64,000 nt of DNA, from contig WPIO01000007.1 in assembly GCA_009760855.2 (NCBI GenBank), forward strand, positions 3,506,001 to 3,570,000. The letters are read 5' to 3'. Every line of letters starts with the position of its first letter. Within the stretch, counting starts at the first letter, position 1. Under the pieces are notes generated by a model, which was not told where the DNA came from, did no database searches, and saw only the letters and a program-made list of their open reading frames with translations. Made by a program: the position numbers and the translations under genes. Of the stretch, positions 1-13,800 are shown piece by piece. Source of the stretch: Cristatella mucedo. Lineage: Eukaryota > Bryozoa > Phylactolaemata > Cristatellidae.

Positions 1-460
1 CTAGCTGCCGAGTCTGTCACCAACTAGAAGCACGTTATTGCACAGGCCAAAAGACCTGCAACAAGTGATTAACAGAAGTTGAGACAGGATGTCACAATGC
101 CTTCTACCAACGTGGGTGTGAAATCTCTATTAAAGCAAGCCCGAATTTTTGCAACGTTTCATATCTAACATTAGGCAGACTTGACTGTCGAGATGGTCTG
201 GTCGTTGGGTGAAAAATTACTTTGAAACAGGACACCAGATTCTGTACAGATGGTAGCTATAAGCTATGCTTACCAAGTCCATTTCGAAGGATAGGTTTAC
301 CTATTTCTGAGTAACACTCGGTTTGCCCATAATTAATAAGTTGGTTCATTATCATTCAATTTGGCGAAAGCTTGTCGCAGCCCAAGTGCGAATGTCAGCA
401 ATAAGTGCAGCAAGGCAGTTGAGAGTTTGACATGCAGGAGGCCAGGGAGGAATGGAAGCA
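1..460 (-). mobile_element. degraded L2-like LINE fragment
   Basis: It has recognisable antisense stretches of the L2 C-terminal ORF (for example GACAGGATGTCAC, AAGCAAGCCCGAATTTTTGC) with many changes and no open frame. It runs off the left edge of the window. Confidence 0.6.
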
Positions 461-1395
461 CTGGAAGTTTGCAGAGGTCGGTCGGCCTGTCATCACATCA
501 GGAAGTAAACTTCTGCAAAAACGTGACAACTCCAAGGACCGGCAGACCGGAGCCGACTCAGCTTGACTCCGTCAAGCCGCGAGACGGGGCATGGCCGGTT
601 GGCACTGGTGGAGCTGGAGGCACAAGTGGGCCCCGTGGACTGTGGACTCGCTTCACTGGTTCATCTATTCCCGGTGGTTAAGTCGCGAAAGACAACGCTT
701 CGCCATCTTGCCGATTGACGGTAGTGCGCCATCTTGCCGCGCTACGAAAGCGCGCCATCTTTCGGCGTGACGGACTTTCTCGCTTCAATCGGTAGATACT
801 CCGTAAACGGAAGTCGCTGCAGCTTTGATGAAAGGACATTGACTAATAAGAAAGGAAGCATACAAAACATATATGCGAATAGCAAAATCCACTCAAGTAG
901 CTAAAGTATTAGTTGTGGTTTAAATGGAATTTCATTTTACTTCCATATGCAAGGTAAAATGTTTCCAAGAAAAAATTTGTAGGTTGTATAATTTTATGTT
1001 TCCATATATAAGGTGGTTACAAAAGTGCGAGGACATTAGCTGTAAACTCAGTGCATTGCGTAACAGAAATCGAGGTGCACTAAAGGGATTGAGAAAAACG
1101 AGTGCACGAAAGTGCACCCTCTCCTTTCTCTATTCAAGTTGGTTCTAAAAGAAAAGCCAACTAGCATTCGTTTGTGAACAATTCTGTTTTGATAGGAATG
1201 AATTCCAATCAAAACGCAGAATTTTTGTAAAAACAAGCTCAGCATGCCAAATATGTTTCCTTTTTTCAAAAAAAAAATCCTTTTTACGATAGGAATAGAT
1301 TCCTATCGAGAACGAGCTAAAGGCTCTCACTATAAAGTACTTGATGTTAAACTATCACAGACTCACAGACAACCGCACGAGAGACCAAGAACAGA
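460..1395. other. unassigned interval
   Basis: No gene or repeat recognised. A mildly GC-rich patch at about 540-830 contains two related CGCCATCTT phrases (around 700 and 727). Only chance-length open frames occur. Confidence 0.5.
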
Positions 1396-1684
1396 GGAAT
1401 AATAATAATAATACACTTGATACAGCGCCCTCGGAGAACTCCATCTCTCTCCAGGGCGCTTTACATTTGCTGCAAAGGAAACACGATCGAGTGGTAAGAG
1501 GAAATATCATGCTTGATAAATAAAATAATATGGTTAGGGGTGACATGCACAGGGCCAGAATGCAAGAGTGGTAAGTGGAGGCATGCAAGGTGTCAGCACG
1601 CCTAAGTTCATGAAGGACGAATTACAGGGATCCACCAAATGCTGTCATAAATAGGTGCATCTCTGTGTTCTTTTTAAATAGGGT
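1396..1684 (-). mobile_element. L2-like LINE family A 3' end
   Basis: Antisense (ATT)n tail, hairpin (GCGCCCTCGGAGAACT) and 3' UTR of family A, cut off where the family B sequence begins at 1685. Confidence 0.75.
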
Positions 1685-2950
1685 CAATAATCGGTCTGGC
1701 AGACGAGGCACTGGCGTGGTTCAAATCGTACTTATCTGATCGTGTTCAATCCGTGTCGTGTGGGGGTCAGGTCTCACAAGCGAGACGGGTCAACTGAGGA
1801 GTCCCTCAAGGGTCCCGTCGTCGGTCCCTTGCTGTTCTCCATTTATTCCTAACACCTGGGAAAAGTAAGGCCCGTGGAGTAGGATATCACTTTTATTCTG
1901 CCGATGCTCAGCTGTATTTTTCATTCAAACCGTCGGAATCTGCTGTAGCAACTGATAAACTGAATGCTTGCCTTGCTGACATTAGATCCTGGATGTCGGA
2001 AAACTTCTTGAAACTAAATGACAATAAAACTGAACTGCTGCTCATAGGACACCCTAAGCGTGCGGCTAGATTAAAAGGCTTTGCTCTTCTAATAGGCGAT
2101 TCTATTGTGCGACCATCACTACGTGCTCGAAATGTAGGTGTCGTTTTTTGACAGGTGCCTAAATTTTAAAAGCTTCATTCAGAAGACTGCTTCTACAGCT
2201 AGCCATCACGTCCGATCCCTATCAAATATTAGGAGCTGTCGTCCACAGTGGCTTGCAAAAAATTCAACTAGCTCCTTAGTTCTGTCTCTGCTTGATTATT
2301 GCAATTCCCTTCTGGCTGGGCTACCAAAAAAAGCAACTAGGCCAGCAGCTGGCTATGAACATGGCTGCAAGGCTAGTTTTCCAGTCCCGAAGGTTTGACC
2401 ACTTGTCTCCTTTGCTAAAAGAGCTAGGATGGCTGCCGGTTGATCAACGGATACAGAGCAAAGCTCTTATGCTGATACACAAGGCACGCCACAACTTGGC
2501 TCCTCCATACCTAGCTGAACTTCTGCACCAGTTTCAGCCTCCTCGTGCCTTCATGTCATATATAGATAATAAATTAGCTGCTCCATTCCTCTGTTAAAGA
2601 CCGTTGGCGACAGAAGCTTTAGCTCTGCAGGCCTTAGACTGTGAAACTTGCTTACACCATTCTTACGCAACGACAGCTACTCTCCTGCTGCCGACTATGG
2701 CTCACTCTTTTCAGCGGTCCTGAGCTGCTACTTCCATGCTACTCACTACCTCGACTGTTCTGCTGATTGTGCTATGCTTCCCACTTTCTCTTTCTTACGC
2801 GATAGGAAGTCTGTTGGCTACCGAATGCATACCGAAAGCCGCATAAGCTGTGAGTGCGCTATACAAAACTCTCCTTCGTAACGCCCACATAGTCTTTATG
2901 GCTTTGCCGAGTTACAGACAGAAAAACATTACATTATGTTACAATACCAC
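1685..2950 (+). mobile_element. LINE family B, 5'-truncated copy
   Basis: It starts inside the RT at the IIGLADEALAWF region. Broken frames carry the family signature (extra C after the PQG motif, YSADAQ in place of YADDTQ). The 3' end reads GAGTTACAGACAG then an ACATT tail. It shares its 3' junction with the copy at 26370-28300. Confidence 0.8.
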
Positions 2951-3345
2951 CAGCACAGGGTAGGGGTGACATGCACAGGGTCAGCATGCAAGTGTGGTTT
3001 AGTGGCAGCATGCAACAGCGTCAGCACGCATAAGCACACAAAGGACGAATCACAGGGACCCACTAAATGTTGTCATAAATAAGTGCGTTTTTAATTTCTT
3101 TCGAAATGTGGTCAAGTCGGAAGATGTCGTGACGAAAGTCGGGAGTGCGTTCCAGGCTTTGGGAGCATACGAGCTACAGGCACGGAATCCAAATGATTTG
3201 AGTTTAGTACGAGGTATAGATAAACAGTTAGTTTCCGAAAAGCAGGTGGTACGATGCTCCTTCTGGTGGGGCAGTAGATCTTATAGGTAGGCTGGAGCCA
3301 AAGAATGAAGGAACCTAAAAGTGAGCGACAGAACCTTGAGCGAGT
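2951..3345 (-). mobile_element. L2-like LINE family A fragment (3' UTR and ORF end)
   Basis: Antisense family A sequence begins at GGTAGGGGTGACATGCAC, lacking the hairpin and tail, directly after the family B 3' end. It ends near the AAAGTGAGCGACA segment. Confidence 0.75.
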
Positions 3346-3984
3346 AAGCCTATAAGCATAGCTTCAGAAACTTCAGAAAACTTCAGAAACTCGGCGTAGA
3401 CACTACTTTCGTCATTCAGGCGCTACAACAATAGACCGAAGAAGAAGCTACTGGGCGTCATGATTTGACTGACTTCATGATTCGATTGACTTTCGAGTCA
3501 AATTTCTCAACGAGCTTCTCAACGAGGCCAAGTCAGCCCACCGGGAATACCAAGTCATTCATTTAAATAAAAACCTTTCATTGTGCCTTCGAGAAGTCTC
3601 GATCCATGAAAAGACTAGTTGAATGCAAACAGACTTGTGGTGCAAGCCTTACACAGCAATTTCGTGGAAAACTTAGGTGATAAATAGTGGGGGGGTGGGA
3701 GGTGGGAGACTTCATCCAAAGGCTCGACATGTGACTCGGCAATTCCAGTCTACCGTTTGCGATGCAACGAAACCAGTTCCGCTGTTTTGGCATTTCAAAT
3801 CATAAGGATAATCCTTCGACCGAGTTGGTGTCTAACTTCGTAAGCCAGTCTTTACATACGGACAATCGTAAGTGGTATTGACTCGAGGAAGCCACGACAG
3901 AGATGATTGCTGCAAAACTAGCATCAAAAGCCTTTTAACAAGAAAATGCTATGGAATCGACGACATAAACTAATATTCGGCTTA
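3346..3984. other. unassigned interval
   Basis: Nothing recognised. There is a short internal repetition of ACTTCAGAAA at 3361-3390 and no supported coding exon. Confidence 0.5.
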
Positions 3985-4075
3985 AGGACATAAATAATAA
4001 TAATAATAACAATAGTAATGCGTCTGACATAGGGCCCTCGGAGAACTCAATCTGCTTCTAGGCACTTTAAATATA
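3985..4075 (-). mobile_element. L2-like LINE family A, 3' tip only
   Basis: An (ATT)n tail followed by a diverged hairpin (GGGCCCTCGGAGAACT, CTAGGCACTT). Confidence 0.6.
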
Positions 4076-4149
4076 AATACCGTGTTAGGCTAAGGTTTGC
4101 ATTGAAAAAGAAATGCTTAAAATTTCAAACTTTCGAATTTGAGCATAAT

Positions 4150-4155
4150 TTTATT
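4150..4155 (-). promoter_or_regulatory. candidate polyadenylation signal for the GPR157-like gene
   Basis: AATAAA reads on the minus strand about 520 bases after the stop codon. A variant ATTAAA lies at 4277-4282. Either could end the transcript. Position and hexamer are the only support. Confidence 0.2.
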
Positions 4156-4673
4156 TTCAAACTTTCAGCTTCACTTTCACCCAATTAGGACGTTCCTGAT
4201 CTGATCGCACCTGATCGCGCGGGTCTGAGCCAGTGTGCAGGTGAGAATCATGCTACACTGCAGTGACATGGTTCGCTTTAATGAAAAACCCAGTTCCTAT
4301 GACAAACGGCCAAGTCAGCATGCTCAGACCACAGCTGCAACTTGGAAGCACTGAGACTGCGGACCAACACATAACTATGAATAATATTAAAAAAATAGAA
4401 AAATATTTGGGCACATTCCAGCTAGTATGGCATGCTGGCACTACTTGGCACCACTCAGTCTAGCACTAGCACAGGACTGACAGCTAGTGGTGCTAGCACT
4501 AAGACTCTTATTCGCCACATTACCATAAGCACCTTTTCTTACTTGAGCACAGAATGCCCACCACGGCCACGGCTCCCACATGCAAAGGGACCAGCTAGAG
4601 CTAAAAACTGTGTCGACACTGAAACAGCACATTGACGTACAACATCAGCAACGAAGGTTGTTAGAGTGAAGGG

Positions 4674-4865
4674 TCAGGTGAAATCGGCCACACGGGGCTG
4701 CATGGCACCAATCAGCGAGCTGCGCTCGGAGGCAAGTTGTGACGTCGAATTCTGCCTTGGCAGCATCCACTGAGGCACTCGATCGCGCATCAGCTTTCGG
4801 ATTGCCCTCGTGGTGAAAATGAAGACCAAGCAGTTGAGCAATCCTTGAGAGCTGTCACCCATACC
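4674..4865 (-). CDS. GPR157: GPR157-like exon 4 (TM7, C-terminal tail, stop)
   Basis: The exon holds 63 codons plus TGA (4676-4674), residues 302-364. The acceptor ATGTGATTGCAG|GGT has a weak pyrimidine tract. The sequence GMGDSSQGLLNCLVFIFTTRA aligns with the TM7 region of GPR157 (GIGN..QG..NC..F). The cytoplasmic tail is basic (RKLMRDR) and then Ser/Thr-rich (NSTSQLASERSS). Confidence 0.85.
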   Translation of the reverse strand, partial: GMGDSSQGLLNCLVFIFTTRAIRKLMRDRVPQWMLPRQNSTSQLASERSSLIGAMQPRVADFT

Positions 4866-7800
4866 CTGCAATCACATGAACATGTGATGTGCCTGTCTCC
4901 TGCTAACAGCACCGATTGATGCACCGACGAGTGCTTGCTCTTTGTGCCGACGCATTGGCTGCGCTGTATAGCTCACAAGCAGAGAGAAATAGTCCAAATA
5001 TTTAAGCACAACTTGAAACTCCTCGCAGCCGAGAAGACTAACTGGCCGTCAAACGAAAATGTTGGCTCATGCACATGCACGTGCCGTAGGTAGCACCGCT
5101 TAAGGCACCGCAGGCAGTCAGCATACACGATCGGCAAAGAAGAAATACGAGAGCAAATACATAGCTGATAAAGTAGATCGCCTGAAAAAAAGCAGCGCAG
5201 CGGCATCGACAAAAGTAAAGAGTGGTATCGATGGCACACAAAGTAAAGTATCTCCTCAAAATAGCAGTGAACGACAGTTTCACCGTGGGCCTGAGACTGC
5301 CACAATGGTGGACCTTGCAGACCCAGTTCACCCGGTGCCAACAAGATCTGGTAAATAAACAATAAATAAAAATAAATCCTAGCTGATTAAAACAGCCTCT
5401 TTTTGCATAGCGACAGAAGAGTCTTTACGGCTATCGCCACCACTTGCAGTGGGGATAAAGGATCGCCCACCACAGGAATCGAACCCACGACCTCGGGACC
5501 GAGGTCGTGAAAGCAACCGCCTTGCCTAGTGTGCCATCACGGCTCACCTAACTCACACCCCCCCGTCAGCATTTAGGACCAAGTCCTCACAATTCCAACC
5601 GGATTGGATGCATGTCACCTCTAACCACTATATATGCTTGTTGGCATTGCGCATTTTACCAATAACCATTTGATCATGCTTTCTTTGCAGCAAATGTAAA
5701 GTGCCTAGAAAGAGATTAATTTATCTGAGGGTGCTATACAAATTTGTTATTATTATTATTATTGAGCAGAAATGGGAATCTCGAGTACTGTTTTCGAGTC
5801 ACGTGATAGTACACACTGCTAGATTTGTACTTTATTAGGACTCTAGATAAATTGTATTTGACCATCGTTTGTGGACAGTATGTGATATTTTCCAACCTGC
5901 AATAACCTTGCATCCTTCAAGTCTCAGCTCAAAAGGCATCTTTTTCCGTTAGCTTCCCCTTCGCCCCAGTGAACCTGCTTTTTTTGTTCTGTGTGTGCTA
6001 TCATTGCATGTGTGTGCATGATTCAGGGCATGTTACTTGCCATGGGTCTTACTAACCGGTGGCCACGGATGTCTCCGTGTTTGCTTTAGCATGATGGCCT
6101 AAGCATGATACTTGTATGCTTTTGTATGCTTGATATTTATATTATACTAACCATTGGGTACTGATTCTCCTGCAGTGAGCTGTAAAGCACCTCGGTAAAG
6201 ATTAAGTTCCCTTAGGATGCTATTCAAACAACCTATCACTGCTAGATTATTAGACCTATAGAAAATGACCATCATTCCCCTTAAGCTTTTGTTTTGTTGA
6301 GCAGGAAAGCATACATGTGATAATTTTACCCCATTAAAGTGACGGAAGTGATAAATTTGAAAATTACTTTGTCTCGGGACACTGCAGATACAGCTATGGC
6401 CCAAAGTAAGGTGCTAAGTAAAAAGATATTTTTGCATTAATGCATATTTTTTGTACGAGTTCACACAACTAAATTATAATTTAATAAAACCCTATAAAAA
6501 TCAATGGCCATAAAAACTGTGCTGAAAAATATACTTTTATTCGTCTACCTTAACTGTTAATCATTGGATGGAATCTTTAAGGCATGGTACTGATCAGTCG
6601 TTATAGGCGTCACAATACATATATACATCATAACATATGCATCACAAGTGGTAATATCTTCCTCATTGATATTGCATGCGGTTTTAAAGCTCCGGCTTTA
6701 AGTGGAACCGCCCTGAGTTCAAGAGCACCGAATGAAAGGTAGTCTCGATAGCTCAATCCATTACAGTAAACAGCTAACAAAGAGGTTGCCGGATCGTTGC
6801 CAGCTCCAAGCGAAATTCTTTTTTTGCACTCACTACAATGACAGACGGTGTATGGTCGCTCTGTGTTTTGAAAATATTTCGTGTGCCTGATATGTTATAT
6901 CAAGTTCTGTACGTGTGTACAATATAAACTGTTGGTAGCCTCCGAGTACCTACTGAATTTTTTCCCTAAGCTATATGATGCAAACAGCAAAGACGATGTC
7001 TTTGAGGAACTACAGATACAGAAGACAATACTGCTATGCATTGCAGCATCCTGAGACAGGCATGCAAAAGCAATATCATTCTTGGACCAGCATGCGAAGC
7101 ACACAAAAAGGCACTCGGACCACGGGTTAGCAGGACCTCTGGTTAGTAGCAATGCACTGAATCATGCGTAGGTAAGTATGCAAAGCACCCAGGGTAAAGT
7201 GAAAGTTAAAAAAAAATTAACTGGGGCTCAAGGAAAGCTGAGCGGGACTGATATGTCTCTAGCTGAGACTTAAATTATGCAAGATCAATGCAGGTGGTAA
7301 TAGAAGCCGGAAGCTAGTTCCAGACGAACAGAACAGCCTGATCACCAAAAGATATCTAGTTAGTGCAAGGATTGGTGAGACGACTGGAAGAGCAGGGTGG
7401 GGCAAGAGCCTGACACTGGTAGAGCAATAATGTAATGTAAAGTAATTTATCTTTATCTGTAACTCCACAAAGTCATAAAGACCATGTGGGTGCTACGCAG
7501 GAGAGTTTTGTATAGCGAACTCACAGCCTAAGGGGCTTTCTGTATGCATTCGGTAGCCAACAGACTTCATCTCACACAACAAAGATGAAGTAGGAAGCAT
7601 AGCCGAGTAAGGAGCTGAGGTAGTGAGTAGCATGGACGTAGCAGCTCAGGACCGCTGAAAAGGATGAGCCATAGTCGGCAGCAGGAGAGTAGTTGGCTGA
7701 CGCTAGCTAGTAAAGCGAATTGAAAGCCAATGGGAGGATTTTGAAGTCAATTCGATACTTGATACCAAGCCAGTGAAGCTCAGATATAAGAGTTGTATGG

Positions 7801-10800
7801 TGTGGCAGCTACCCTGTTGACTACAAACCAGACAAGCTGCGCAAGGTTTCGCACTAATTTATTAAGGAGCTTAGGCCAGTAGTCCTGGATAAAAGGCAGA
7901 GCAGCAATCTAGATGCCATGCCACGAGCGAGTAATAAGGTCCTATTTGTGGCAATGCTTGTAAACTGAAAGTAGGACGACTATATGGTAGAGGCAACGCG
8001 CTCATCCAATGCTAAGTCGTTTTTGAAACAGCAAACCAAGATTACGGGCAGTCGCCACAGGAATGATGCTAGATGAATTTGTTTTTCAGGTAAGGTTTTC
8101 CAAATCGAGGCTAGTTCATAGTACTATTGGATTGGTTTCATCGTCACTCGAGCCTCGAGAAGTTATTGGCCATCCATGTGTAAATGACTTCAATGGATGC
8201 TGCTAAGGAGTTAATTGAGTCGGATAGGAAGCAAGGATGAAAGGGCTAGAAGAATAAATAGAGCTGAGTGCTATATGAGCCAGGATTGTATTTCGCGATG
8301 ACATCAGCTGGAAGAAGAGTGCAGCTAGTGAAAAGAGGGTCTAAGACCGAACCCCGAGGTACCACATACTTAAAGGGTTCGCCGGATGACAGATGGTCAT
8401 TTACATTCACTCTCTAACAGGCCCTTCCAAGTCCACATGCTTGATGCTCATCTTGGTAAGTTCAAGAATGTGGCCGCTTACTTAAAGGAACATGGTGAGC
8501 ACTCCCAGCCAGATTTACTAGACTTGAAATGGAGCTACCAAGGTCAGTAAAACAAGAACATCATGGGAGACTATATTTTGGGGCTGATTTACTAAGTACT
8601 CATACATTTAGAAAAATACTTAGAGCCAAATCTTGTGGGGCCACGTTTGTGCAACTTGAATAAAAAGATATTTTAATCGTAATTTCATTGGGTTTTTTCT
8701 GACGAAATTTTTACCTGAAGACAATAATTCTGTAGACGTTTTCTAATTAGAAACGGGTATATTTCAAGTGAATAACTGCCCTGGCAACTAAAGAACAGTT
8801 TGAGGGGCTAAACGGATCTTATTTCTGTACTATTGATGCATAAGAAATAAGGAAGTAATCTAGATTGCGCTGCAATAAAATTTGCTTTCCTTAGCGTGAG
8901 TTTGCATTTTTTTATAGTAGAATATCATCCAAGATCTGAAGTACTAAACCAAAACAATACTAAACATGTAAAGCAATGCATTATTGTGGCCTTTAATATA
9001 AGTAACAGACAGACAGCTTCCATAAGACTGCATACAGGAATGGCTTTGCTACAGCGCCTACAGGTTAAGGAGAAGCAAGCGGCAAAGAATTGGGCAAAAC
9101 GTTCAAACGCTCTCAGTGACCGATCTCAACATTTAGCATTAGCTTCCTTAACTTCAGAAAAGGCAATCTAATCTTGGTTGAGATGTGGGGTTTTAATCAA
9201 CTTTCAATAGTGTAACCAGTTATAAAAAATAGGACAACTAAAGTCCGAGCAATTGTGATGGTCGCACATCAGAATCAGCCACAAGAAGAACAGTTTCCTT
9301 GCATAGCGAGCAGCAGGCTAGGGTGCCTTGTGATTAGGAGTTCGATTGTACCGTCGTTTAGTTTAATGAAATTGGCCACAATTCAGTAACAAATGACTGC
9401 AAGGTAAGTACCCGGTTCATCAGTCGCTTCAGCACAATCCAATGGTTAAACGATGAATACAGCCGAATACTGTCAGCGTTGGGGACCCCACCCGACCCGA
9501 ATCCCAGACCCAACTTGTCCCAGAGGCTCGGTATAAATGGAGAATAGCAAAGGATCGAGGATGGACTATCGTGGAACTCTGCAGATGACTGGTGCGCACA
9601 CTTCTGTATGCCTCTATGATTGCATGCAGTCTCTCTCTCCATATATAAAAATTCTTCCAAACGTGGGCTTCACAGCCACACTAATTACACTAATCTATAT
9701 GGAATAGCTTACCTGCAGTGGAGCCATGTATTCACTCACAATCCACAACAAATTTTGGTCGTTTGCCGAAGGAAAGCTTGACATATTAGCTGCATTCAGG
9801 ACGAATCTTACTATTCCGAATATTCGTGAAATAATAAACACAAGTGGCACGAATAGCAGCTTTCGGCTTGCATACTTGTAAGTCGTGTCGGTATCCCAGT
9901 TCGAGCTGGGCCACTGAGCAGCTTGTTGCGACTGCAAGAGAGCAATGTAATGTAATGTATCTCTGTCTGTAACTCCACAAAGTCACAAAGACTATGTGGG
10001 TGTTACGAAGGATAGTTTTGCATAGCCCAATCAAAGCTTAAGCGGCTTTAGGTACGCATTCGGTAGCCAACAGACTTCGTCTCACGCAACAAAGAGAAAG
10101 TGGGAAGCATAGCACAGTCAGCAGAACAGTCGAGGTAGTGAGTAGCATGGAAGTAGCAGCTCAGGACTGCTGAAAAGGATAAGCCATAGTCGGCAGTAGG
10201 AGAGTAGTCGTTGTTGCATAAGAATCGTGGAAGATTCCACAAGAAGAGCTCCACAGTCTAGGACCTGCAGAGCACAAGCTTCTGTCACCAGGTCTAAAGG
10301 TCTTAAAGGTCTTTAAACGAAGGAATGGAACAGCTAGTTTATTGTCCATACAGGACCTGAAGGCACAAGGAGGCTGGAACTAGAGCAGCAGTTCAGCTAA
10401 GTATGGAGGAGCCAAGCCCCTGCAGGCTTTATGGGTCAGCATAAGAACTTTGCTCTGTATAATTTATTCAACCGTCAGCCATCTTTAAGCATCTCTGTTA
10501 GCAAAGGAGACACGAGGTCAAACCTCTGGAATTTTCAAACCAGCCTTGCAGCAATATTCATAGCCATCTGCAGAGGCCTAGTTGCTTTTTACGGTAGCCC
10601 AGCCAGAAGGGAATTACAATAATCTAGCCCACACAGAACTAAAGAGCTAGTTAATTTTTTGCAGGCCACCGTGGAAGACAGTTACTAATTTTAGATAGTT
10701 ATCGGACGTGAATGGCTAGCTGTAGATGCAGACTTCTGAATGAAGCTTTAACAATGTAGGCAGTTGCCGAAAAACGGCACCTAAATTTCGAGCACGTGTT

Positions 10801-13800
10801 GATGATCGCACATCACCTATTAGAAGAGCAAAGCATTTTAATCTAGCCACACGCTTAGGGTGTCCTATGAGCAGCAGTTCAGTTTTATTGTCATTTAGTT
10901 TTAAGAAGTTTTCCGACATCCAGGATCTAATGTCAGCAAGGCAAGCATTCAGTTTATCAGTTGCTACAGCAGATTCCAACGGTTTGAATGAAAAATACAG
11001 CTGAGCATCGGCAGCATAGAAGTGATATCCTACTCCACGGGCCTTACTTTTCCGAGGGGTTAAGGATAAGTGGAGAACAGCAAGGGACCGAGGGCGAGAC
11101 CCTTGAGGGACTCTACAGTTGACCCGTCTCGCTTGTGAGACCTGACCTCCACACGACACGGATTGAACGAGATCAGATAAGTACGATTTGAACCACGCCA
11201 GTGCCTCGTCTGCCAGACCGATTATTGTTCTCAATCGTTCAAGTAGAACATCGTGATCAATGGTGTCAAAGGCAGCTGACAAATCTAGCAGAGCTAGGGC
11301 ATTAAAATTCCCGTCATCGTTCCTGCATAGGACGTCATTAATAACACGGAGGAGTGCCGTTTAACTGGAGTGCTGCCGCTTGAACCGTGATTGAAAGTTT
11401 TCTAACAGCAAGCTGGCTGAGGCAACTCAATCGCCAACTGTTTGCTTACTGGGTAGGCCAGTGCTAAAAACAGGTCGCCGGTCACTGTAACATGAGCATA
11501 TGGGGATAGCACAGTTCTCGGCGGTAGCTCATCAGCAAGACTGAGACAACAAGGCAGCCCAGATGCTTTCAATGTAGCTCTGTAAGCACGACAGTGAAGA
11601 GGGGCCAGAATCTAGAGCCCCGGTAGGCAGGCCAGACGAACCTAGAAACACAGGCTCCAAAGACCTGATTCCACAAACAACCGAAACAGCTGAAACAAGT
11701 AAAACCACACTCAGTGGCTTAGACATGCTCACTTCAATGCTGCACTCTGCCAAGCAGACATGTACAGAGCAGGTTAGCCGGCCCAGCTAAAGCAAGGCAG
11801 GTCTACGATTGCTGCCCCCCCCCCAGTGACACTGCCACTGTTGCTGCTGCCGATGCTGCCAGAGGGGCACATTGATTATGACACAAGTACAGGCATGCTC
11901 TTACCTGTCGGTGTATCCGCCTCCACGACAAGAAAAACAACACCACGGTGATGGCTACAGTGAGCACCTCGTATGCCTTGCCCGTGACAAGCTGCCAGAT
12001 GAACGTGTTCGATCCGTTGTATTTGCTATTAGCATCACCATACTGCCTGCGTACCCAGCACCAGTAGATGGTGCATTGGTCGTACCCGAACTGTCCCTGT
12101 GAAGCAGTTATGGTGACGATTGTAATGCCCATGCCCCAGCATAAAAAGTGTGACAGCACTGCAAGTCGTCGTGTCACATAGTCGCTTCCACGGACTGCTG
12201 TCACGAATATATTGACAGCAATGACCACCGACCAGCTGAAACTGGATATGCTTGAGAATGTCGACCAGGCAGCCTGAACTTGGCAAGCCATGTCGGTCTC
12301 GGGTGAGCTCCAATCGGATGCCAAGTCAGTTCTGAGGGCAAACCTGAGGACACACAGAGCCCATGAGACATCAGCACAAATCCTGCGCCAGGAGCTGCAG
12401 AAACAGGTATGTATAAAAACCAGCACTGGCATGAAAGAAGGGACGACCAAACATAAAGGTATGAACATGTAGGCGTGTGGCCCCGATCGGTGAAAAAGAG
12501 TTACTATGTTCATGCCCTGGCATATAATAATAATTATTAAAATACACTTAATAAAGTGCCCTCAGAGAACTTAATCTCTTTCTAGGTGCTTTACATTTGC
12601 TGCAAAGGGAAATGCAATTGAATGGTAAGTAATATCATGCTTGATAAACAAACAAAATGAATAATATGGTTAGGGGTGACATGCACAGGGTCAGCATGCA
12701 AATGTGGTTAGTGGCAGCATGCACAGTGTCAGCACGCATAAGCACATCAAGGACAAATCACAGGGACCCACTAAATGCTGTCCTAAATAGGTTGTTTTTA
12801 AGTTCCTTTTAAATGTGGTCACGTCAGGGGATGTTCTGACGCAGGTCGGGAGGAAGTTCCACGCATTGGGAGCATTCGAACTAAATGCACGGTTTCCAAA
12901 GGATTTAAGGTTTGTACGAGGTATTTGTAGACTGTTGGATTCCGAAAAGCGGGTGGTACGATGATTGGCCTGATGGGGTAGTATATCTGAAAGATAGGCT
13001 GGAGCCATAGAATGAAGGGACCTAAAAGTGAGCGACAAAACCTTGAAGTCAATCCGTTGCTTGACTGGTAGCCAGTGCAGGTCGGCGAGAAGTGGTGTGT
13101 TGTGGCAACAGCGACGTTCACGACAGACAAGCCTAGCTGCAGAGTTTTGCACCAGCTGCAATCGTCTGATCGCACATGCTGGTAGGCCAGTAAGCAGTGA
13201 CTTGCAGAAGTCGAGACGGAATGTCACGAATGCATGGACCAACTTGGACGTGGTATCCTTATCTAAACAAGCCCGGCATGGCTCACAGATCCAAATCTTT
13301 TAACAAGCCTATGAGCTAGGCACATACTCTCAAACTTCACCTGCTGCATGGATGCAGGAGAACATTAAGCAATGTGTGGTAAAAGTGAAATTAAGGTCGG
13401 CAGATTTAACAGCCTCGATTACCGTTTACAGCAGCAGAAACGTGCTTATGCGTGCTGACACTCTGCATGCTGCCACTAACCACATTTGCGATGCTGACCC
13501 TGTGCATGTCACCCCTAACCATATTATTCATTTTGTTTGTTTTTCAAGCATGATTTTACTTACCATTCAATTGCATTTCCCTTTGCAGCAAATGTAAAGC
13601 GCCTAGAAAGAGATTGAGTTCTCTGAGGGCGTTTTATCAAGTGCATTATTATTATTATTATTATTAAAGCATTATAAGCTGATTTAACAGCCGCATTTGT
13701 ACAGCAGAAGAGGAGCCTTAATGGCCATCACCACCATTTGCAGTTGGCAATAAGGGATCGCACAGTGATGGATCCCGGTCGTGAAGAGCACGAGTCTTAC

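Noticed and set aside
1531..3110. Long target-site duplication flanking the LINE B copy at 1685-2950
   Set aside because: The L2 segments on either side overlap by about 150 bases but differ at many positions, so they look like separate L2 copies.
11532..11753. Minus-strand frame with a signal-like stretch (MSKPLSVVLLVSAVSVV) in intron 2
   Set aside because: The receptor is complete without it, splice phases agree across the intron, and no family is recognised.
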